In this document: positions 16,802 through 19,997 of the stretch, one piece after another | How positions within the stretch are numbered: the first letter of the stretch is position 1 | How the letters are laid out: the number at the start of each line of letters is the position of its first letter | Position numbers and translations under genes: made by a program | The notes under the pieces: model-generated | What the model was told of the DNA's origin: nothing | The model's database searches: none | What the model saw: the letters and a program-made list of their open reading frames with translations, nothing else | DNA from: Pseudomonadota bacterium | GTDB taxonomy: Bacteria; Pseudomonadota; Alphaproteobacteria; Rhizobiales; Devosiaceae | Assembly: GCA_023436745.1 (NCBI GenBank) | Contig: JAEZHZ010000122.1 | Coordinates: 1-19,997 of the forward strand | Reading direction: 5' to 3' | Length of the DNA stretch: 19,997 nt

Positions 16802-17037
16802 GCCCACGACTGCGGCCGCTCCGGCCCCGCGAGCCGATGTCGGATCTGGTGCGAAAGGCCCTTGATGAACGCGGACTGATGGAGAAGTACGAGGCGCGGC
16901 CGCCCTACCAGCGCAACGATTACCTGCTGTGGATCAACAAGGTGAAGCGTGAGGATACCAGGCTTCGGCACATAGAGCAGATGCTGGACGAACTGGAGGC
17001 GGGCGGCGCCTATATGGGGATGAAGTGGAACGGCTGA
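16798..17037 (+). CDS. Small YdeI/OmpD-associated (OmdA-like) protein
   Basis: The product is 79 residues from GTG 16798, which overlaps the previous stop as GTGA. An in-frame ATG at 16837 would give 66 residues beginning MSDLVRKALDERGLMEKYE, and homologous proteins may start near either site. The segment ARPPYQRNDYLLWINKVKREDTRLRHIEQMLDEL resembles the C-terminal PF13376 'bacteriocin-protection, YdeI/OmpD-associated' module: small, charged and helical. The molecular function is not established. Overlap with the Rid gene implies co-translation. Its stop is separated from the convergent nuclease stop by a single base, leaving no room for a terminator between them. Confidence 0.78.
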   Translation: MSPRLRPLRPREPMSDLVRKALDERGLMEKYEARPPYQRNDYLLWINKVKREDTRLRHIEQMLDELEAGGAYMGMKWNG

Positions 17038-17038
17038 A

Positions 17039-17575
17039 TTAGCACCAGCTCTCCATGCGCCCGCGCCACTCATGGGCCAGCCCTTCACCGACGAGCAGTG
17101 CCCCGATGGACTGGCCATCGCGCATCGCAATGCGAAGCTTGCGGCCATAGCGGTCTTCATCGCGATCGGCCGGTTCGAGCGTGAACGGCGCCTCGCTCAA
17201 CAGCTGCGCCAGGCGCCCTGTCGCCCGCTGGCCAAGCGCCGCCTCCGCTGCACACTGAGGCTGGCTCCTCTCCGGCGTGTTGATGTCGGCAATGCGGATC
17301 TTGACCCCATCGAGCCAGAACGTGTCGCCATCGACGACGCAGGTGATGCGGGTCCGGCCGGCGCAAACGGGGAAACTGCGCGACACCGCGGCCGTAGCGC
17401 CAGCCGTGCGCGCGGGCGGGCTCAGCAACCAGTCCGCAAGCCCCGTCTCGCGCAACACCATCATGCCGCCGCCACCCAGGCCGAGACCCAGGAGCACCAG
17501 CGGCAGCAGCGGGAGCGTGTCGAGCCAGCTTCCCCGTCGTGTCCTGTAGCGATAGACCTTGCCGCGCCCTGCCAT
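17039..17575 (-). CDS. Membrane-anchored thermonuclease-family (SNase-like) protein
   Basis: This 178-residue protein has an Arg-rich N-terminus and one hydrophobic helix (about 20-41, LPLLPLVLLGLGLGGGGMMVL). The rest, about 70-178, is an OB-fold SNase domain facing the periplasm. The catalytic set of staphylococcal nuclease is conserved: R94 and E102 in KIRIADINTPE, D84 in VVDGDTF, and R145 in DRYGRKLRI. It should therefore be active on DNA/RNA with calcium. Cysteines C71/C79 and C108 could form a disulphide. GGAGGT sits 6 nt before ATG 17575. It is convergent with the OmdA-like gene and divergent from ssrA; a short palindrome at 17628-17641 lies between the two promoters. Confidence 0.9.
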   Translation of the reverse strand: MAGRGKVYRYRTRRGSWLDTLPLLPLVLLGLGLGGGGMMVLRETGLADWLLSPPARTAGATAAVSRSFPVCAGRTRITCVVDGDTFWLDGVKIRIADINTPERSQPQCAAEAALGQRATGRLAQLLSEAPFTLEPADRDEDRYGRKLRIAMRDGQSIGALLVGEGLAHEWRGRMESWC

Positions 17576-17627
17576 CCCGCACCTCCGGTGGTGGAAGACG
17601 GAGGGTGCCGAACCCGGGTTAATCCGC

Positions 17628-17641
17628 CCTCAATTTTGAGG
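17628..17641. promoter_or_regulatory. Palindrome between nuclease gene and ssrA
   Basis: CCTCAA-TT-TTGAGG is a perfect 6-bp inverted repeat, ending 7 nt before the ssrA -35 box and upstream of the divergent nuclease gene. It could bind a regulator of either gene. Confidence 0.3.
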
Positions 17642-17648
17642 TGAGGGT

Positions 17649-17677
17649 TTGCATCCCGAAAGGGCCTTGCCTATATA
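17649..17677 (+). promoter_or_regulatory. Sigma70-type promoter of ssrA
   Basis: TTGCAT (17649-17654) and TATATA (17672-17677) are separated by exactly 17 nt. The implied start, near 17684, coincides with a GCCC-GTAA-GGGC hairpin that opens the tmRNA precursor. The -10 region shares 16 identical nucleotides with the hflK promoter. Confidence 0.8.
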
Positions 17678-17683
17678 GGAGTT

Positions 17684-18000
17684 GCCCGTAAGGGCTACGG
17701 CAATAAACGGCTATCGTAATAAACCCATTGGACCCGGGGGCAGTACCCGGCGCCTCCACCAAACTCCCGTCACGGCGGGGCATTCAGGGGGCGAAACAGG
17801 ATCGACAAGGGCGTAAAGGGTTTGCTTTTGCTCGGTGAGGTACCACCGTTATCGGTCCAAAACTTATAGTTGCTAATGACAACCATAAGGCTCCGGTCGC
17901 TCTCGCCGCGTAAGCGGTGCTAGCACTGGGAAATCAAGTCCTCCACCCCTAGCCGGGTGACAGGCGGGGTTCGCAGGCACCTGGCAACAGAAGCCTGCAC
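17684..18000 (+). ncRNA. ssrA: Circularly permuted two-piece tmRNA (alpha_tmRNA)
   Basis: The gene encodes tmRNA, which rescues stalled ribosomes and tags the nascent protein for proteolysis. The order is permuted, as in alphaproteobacteria. The acceptor piece comes first, with T-arm CCGGG-GGCAGTA-CCCGG and 3' end CGCCTCCACCA at 17761. A 25-nt spacer follows, then the coding piece from about 17787 beginning GGGGGCGAAACAGGATCGAC. GGGGGCG pairs with CGCCUCC across the pieces, keeping the G3-U pair that specifies alanine charging. GGGTTT (17818-17823) pairs with AAACCC (17721-17726) as the P2 helix. The tag frame at 17872-17913 reads ANDNHKAPVALAA and then TAA, with the stop in a CCGC-GTAA-GCGG hairpin. 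The outer ends are approximate; the last stem I see is GCAGGC...GCCTGC. Confidence 0.95.
17872..17913 (+). other. tmRNA tag reading frame
   Basis: The resume codon is GCT at 17872, preceded by the typical ATAGTT context. The encoded tag is ANDNHKAPVALAA; with the alanine brought by tmRNA itself the full tag is AANDNHKAPVALAA. The ANDN start is the part bound by alphaproteobacterial SspB, and the ALAA end is the ClpX recognition end. Confidence 0.92.
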
Positions 18001-18027
18001 TTCCGCGTTTCCCTTGTGACGGCCTTT

Positions 18028-18049
18028 GCGCTTGAAATCCTTCAAGCGC
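18028..18049 (+). terminator. Hairpin between ssrA and sspB
   Basis: GCGCTTGAA-ATCC-TTCAAGCGC is a perfect 9-bp stem lying just after the last tmRNA helix and 57 nt before sspB. No T-tract follows, so it may be a partial terminator or a 3'-end processing signal rather than a full stop. Confidence 0.5.
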
Positions 18050-18106
18050 TGGGGCTGATATGGCCGGGCGGATTCGCCTCCGCCGCGTTCCAACCGAGGT
18101 TTGCCG

Positions 18107-18577
18107 ATGGCTGAAGATCACCTGCGTTATGACATCCTTGCCCAGGAAGCGCTCCGCGGCGTCGTACGCAAGGTGCTGGCGGAGGTTGCCAAGACCGGCC
18201 TGCCCGGCGACCACCACTTCTTCATCTCCTTTGTCACCCGCGCCCCCGGCGTGCGCCTGAGCGAAAAGCTGCTCAGCCAGTACGACAAGGAAATGACCAT
18301 CGTCATCCAGAACCAGTACTGGGACCTCAAGGTCACCGATTCCGCATTCGAGGTGGGGCTTAGCTTCGATGGCCAGCCCGAGATGCTGGTGATCCCGTTC
18401 GCGGCCATCAAGGGCTTCTTCGACCCCTCCGTGCAGTTCGGCCTGCAGTTCGACCCGGCAACCGCCCAGGCACCGTCCGTCGAGGAAGAGGCTGCTGACG
18501 CGGTGGTCGAAACCGAGGCGCAGATTGCCGAGGGCGAAAAGGTCGTCAGCCTCGACGCCTTCCGCAAGAAGCCCTGA
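18107..18577 (+). CDS. sspB: SspB-alpha, ClpXP adaptor for ssrA-tagged proteins
   Basis: This 156-residue protein belongs to the alphaproteobacterial SspB family. It binds the N-terminal part of the ssrA tag and hands the substrate to ClpXP. The folded domain, about 1-120, contains LRGVVRKVLAEVAKTGLPGDHHFFISFVTRAPGV and FEVGLSFDGQPEMLVIPFAAIKGFFDPSVQFGLQF, both family landmarks. An acidic, alanine-rich flexible linker (about 122-145) leads to the C-terminal EKVVSLDAFRKKP, the expected ClpX-docking tail. ATG 18107 is preferred over an in-frame TTG at 18101, since GAGG lies about 7 nt upstream. It lies immediately downstream of ssrA, whose tag it recognises, and 10 nt before the ribbon-helix-helix gene. 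Confidence 0.95.
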   Translation: MAEDHLRYDILAQEALRGVVRKVLAEVAKTGLPGDHHFFISFVTRAPGVRLSEKLLSQYDKEMTIVIQNQYWDLKVTDSAFEVGLSFDGQPEMLVIPFAAIKGFFDPSVQFGLQFDPATAQAPSVEEEAADAVVETEAQIAEGEKVVSLDAFRKKP

Positions 18578-18587
18578 CAAAGCACTG

Positions 18588-18806
18588 ATGGAGAAGCGTT
18601 CCCTCTCCATCGCCGGTCATCGCACATCGATAGCGCTCGAACCGGAATTCTGGACGGCGCTCGATGCCATAGCCGCGGAGCGAGGCCTGTCCCTCGCCGC
18701 CCTGATCCGCGACATCGATGAACGCCGCACCACCACCAACCTGTCCTCAGCCGCACGGCTTGCCGTGCTGCGCTGGTACCAGGATGGCGCTGCGGCGCGC
18801 AGCTAG
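18588..18806 (+). CDS. Ribbon-helix-helix domain protein
   Basis: This 72-residue protein has the RHH_4 (PF13467) pattern common in alphaproteobacteria. A beta strand (KRSLSIAGHRTSIALEP) is followed by two helices (FWTALDAIAAERG and SLAALIRDIDERR). Such proteins are presumed small DNA-binding dimers related to Arc/MetJ, but the targets are unknown. The family often has a basic strand and conserved GHRTS, both present. The gene is 10 nt after the sspB stop and so is probably in one operon with it. A longer frame from 18525 is open but overlaps sspB with no homology-like sequence, so ATG 18588 is used. Its TAG stop shares bases with the stop of the convergent AsmA-family gene. Confidence 0.88.
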   Translation: MEKRSLSIAGHRTSIALEPEFWTALDAIAAERGLSLAALIRDIDERRTTTNLSSAARLAVLRWYQDGAAARS

Positions 18807-19997
18807 AACCGCAGGCTACCGGGGCCCGACAGCGGCTGGCTGGCCTGAGGTCTCAGATTGAGATCGAGCGCTCCTGATGGCAAGGGCTGCATGATGGGTG
18901 GAACTGTCGTGATCGAGGGCGTCGGCGCTTCGGGCTGCGGGATCGCCTCTGCACCCGCGGCCTCCTCAGCGGCTCGCCGGGCAGCTTCCTCCTCGGCGCG
19001 GCGCGCGGCGGCTTCCTCAGCCTGCCGGCGCTGCAATTCAATAAGACGGTTTCGCTCCTCGGCGGCAGCACGCTGGCGTTCCTCGTCGGCGATGCGCAAC
19101 TGCTCCAGCCGTTCCACTTCCAGCTCATTGGCGCGCACCTGAATGGCAGCGACCATCTCCGCCAGGTCGAGCGTGACCTCCGGCTGAAGCACCGTGCCGC
19201 CTATGCGGGTGATGATGCGCGCGGTGTCGGCCTGCACCAGCCCGTCTGGGTCCTCGAAATCGCGCGGCGTCAGCACGAAGCTGCCGTCGAGCCCGAGCGT
19301 TCGCAGATTGGCCGCGAGGTTGCCCGAGATCAGCCCACCCTGCCCTTCGACAATGAAATTGGCGAGGCGCAGGGCGCCGCCGGCGATGGTAAATGCGCCG
19401 CTTGCGGAGGGGGCTTCGAAGGCACCCTGCCCCAGCGACACGGCAATGATGGTCTCAAGCGTCTCCGCATCGAGGTTCAAGGCGTCCTCGAGCCCGGTAA
19501 GGGCCGGAAACACGGCCGGAGCCAGTTGGCTGGCGGTGAAATCGGCGATGGTGAAGCTGCCCTCGCCCGCCGCCGAGCCGAACACGCCGGCGAGGCTAGC
19601 GCCCGTCCCTTCAATCTGGACGACGCCACTAAGCCGTCCGCCAATGGATGCCGACAGCGGCTCCGGTGCGGCATCGTCAAGCGCGAGCCCGGACACGCTG
19701 GCCCGCGCGGCGACGGTCTTCTCCGGCAACGTGCCGGAGCAGCACACAGTGATGTCGGCTTCAAGCGTTCCCCCGCCAAAGCCGGCCCTCAACCGCGCAA
19801 GCCTGAGGCGGGTTTCGTCCCACCCGAAGGTCAGTTGCACATCCGACCAATCCTGCTGTCCTGCCACCAGCACCGGCGATGTGAGGACGACGTTGCCGCG
19901 CGACGCACGCGGGTCGGCACCGATGTCTATCGGCCCCTCTGGCCATACATCGAGGCCGGGGATCAGGGCTGCCGGACCGAACGCGGCGGTGGCGAGG
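18803..19997 (-). CDS. AsmA-family protein, C-terminal fragment cut by window edge
   Basis: The reading frame is open to the right edge of the window; the N-terminus, with its usual signal anchor, is not visible, so about 398 residues are seen. AsmA/TamB-like beta-rich repeats are recognisable: LTFGWDETRLRLARLRAGFGGGTLEADI, LDGSFVLTPRDFEDPDGLVQADTARIITRIGGTVLQPEVTLDL. Family members are inner-membrane, periplasm-facing proteins implicated in lipid transport or outer-membrane homeostasis. After the AsmA domain comes a charged helical stretch of about 70 residues rich in E/R/A/Q, probably coiled coil (EERQRAAAEERNRLIELQRR). A Pro/Thr-rich tail ends ASQPLSGPGSLRF. Its stop codon overlaps that of the convergent RHH gene at CTAG. 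Confidence 0.8.
   Translation of the reverse strand, partial: LATAAFGPAALIPGLDVWPEGPIDIGADPRASRGNVVLTSPVLVAGQQDWSDVQLTFGWDETRLRLARLRAGFGGGTLEADITVCCSGTLPEKTVAARASVSGLALDDAAPEPLSASIGGRLSGVVQIEGTGASLAGVFGSAAGEGSFTIADFTASQLAPAVFPALTGLEDALNLDAETLETIIAVSLGQGAFEAPSASGAFTIAGGALRLANFIVEGQGGLISGNLAANLRTLGLDGSFVLTPRDFEDPDGLVQADTARIITRIGGTVLQPEVTLDLAEMVAAIQVRANELEVERLEQLRIADEERQRAAAEERNRLIELQRRQAEEAAARRAEEEAARRAAEEAAGAEAIPQPEAPTPSITTVPPIMQPLPSGALDLNLRPQASQPLSGPGSLRF

Noticed and set aside
17684..17761. A conventional tRNA gene ending in CCA
   Set aside because: The T-arm and CCA end belong to the acceptor piece of the permuted tmRNA; no anticodon arm is present.

Overview
This is a high-GC, densely packed chromosomal window that reads as core genome of an alphaproteobacterium, most likely Hyphomicrobiales (Rhizobiales) and possibly Devosia-like. 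The evidence is a circularly permuted two-piece tmRNA gene with an ANDN-type tag, an alpha-type SspB adaptor next to it, MotA/MotB of the alphaproteobacterial style, the ThyA/FolA/HflK/HflC neighbourhood and an alpha-type ribbon-helix-helix protein. The genus is inference. I see no prophage, insertion sequence, CRISPR array or conventional tRNA.

Layout, left to right. 1-2075 (minus): motA, motB, then the 5' end of a Y-family DNA polymerase (dinB), cut by the window edge. 2326-3861 (plus): a PACE-family efflux pump whose stop codon directly abuts the start of a THUMP/RlmL-like RNA methyltransferase. 3979-4356 (plus): a receiver-only response regulator. 4568-7879 (plus): carB, ending in a strong intrinsic terminator. 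7978-10595 (plus): three accessory genes, namely a lone SMC/ABC-like ATPase, a CatB-type O-acetyltransferase and a phytanoyl-CoA dioxygenase-like enzyme. The last two each follow a gap holding a very short candidate upstream ORF. A terminator hairpin at 10606-10630 lies between the convergent dioxygenase and hflC genes.

10645-16247 (minus, transcribed right to left): thyA, a MazG-like pyrophosphohydrolase overlapping it by 4 nt, a secreted DUF4424 protein, a GNAT acetyltransferase, folA (overlapping GNAT), hflK and hflC. ThyA and FolA form the dTMP/tetrahydrofolate cycle, and the MazG-like enzyme may police nucleotides beside it. HflK/HflC form the membrane complex around the FtsH protease and have their own good sigma70-type promoter inside the end of folA. 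16403-17037 (plus): a Rid-family protein overlapping a small YdeI/OmdA-like protein, convergent with a membrane-anchored nuclease.

17649-18806 (plus): the trans-translation locus. A consensus-like promoter drives permuted ssrA (predicted full tag AANDNHKAPVALAA), followed by sspB, whose product delivers tagged proteins to ClpXP, and a ribbon-helix-helix protein. 18803-19997 (minus): the C-terminal part of an AsmA-family protein, whose stop codon shares a CTAG with the ribbon-helix-helix gene.

Most of the window is housekeeping. The strongest discoveries are the ssrA-sspB quality-control locus and the 16-nt promoter core shared by ssrA and hflK. The most speculative, possibly undescribed, element is the short-ORF plus hairpin leader before the dioxygenase gene.
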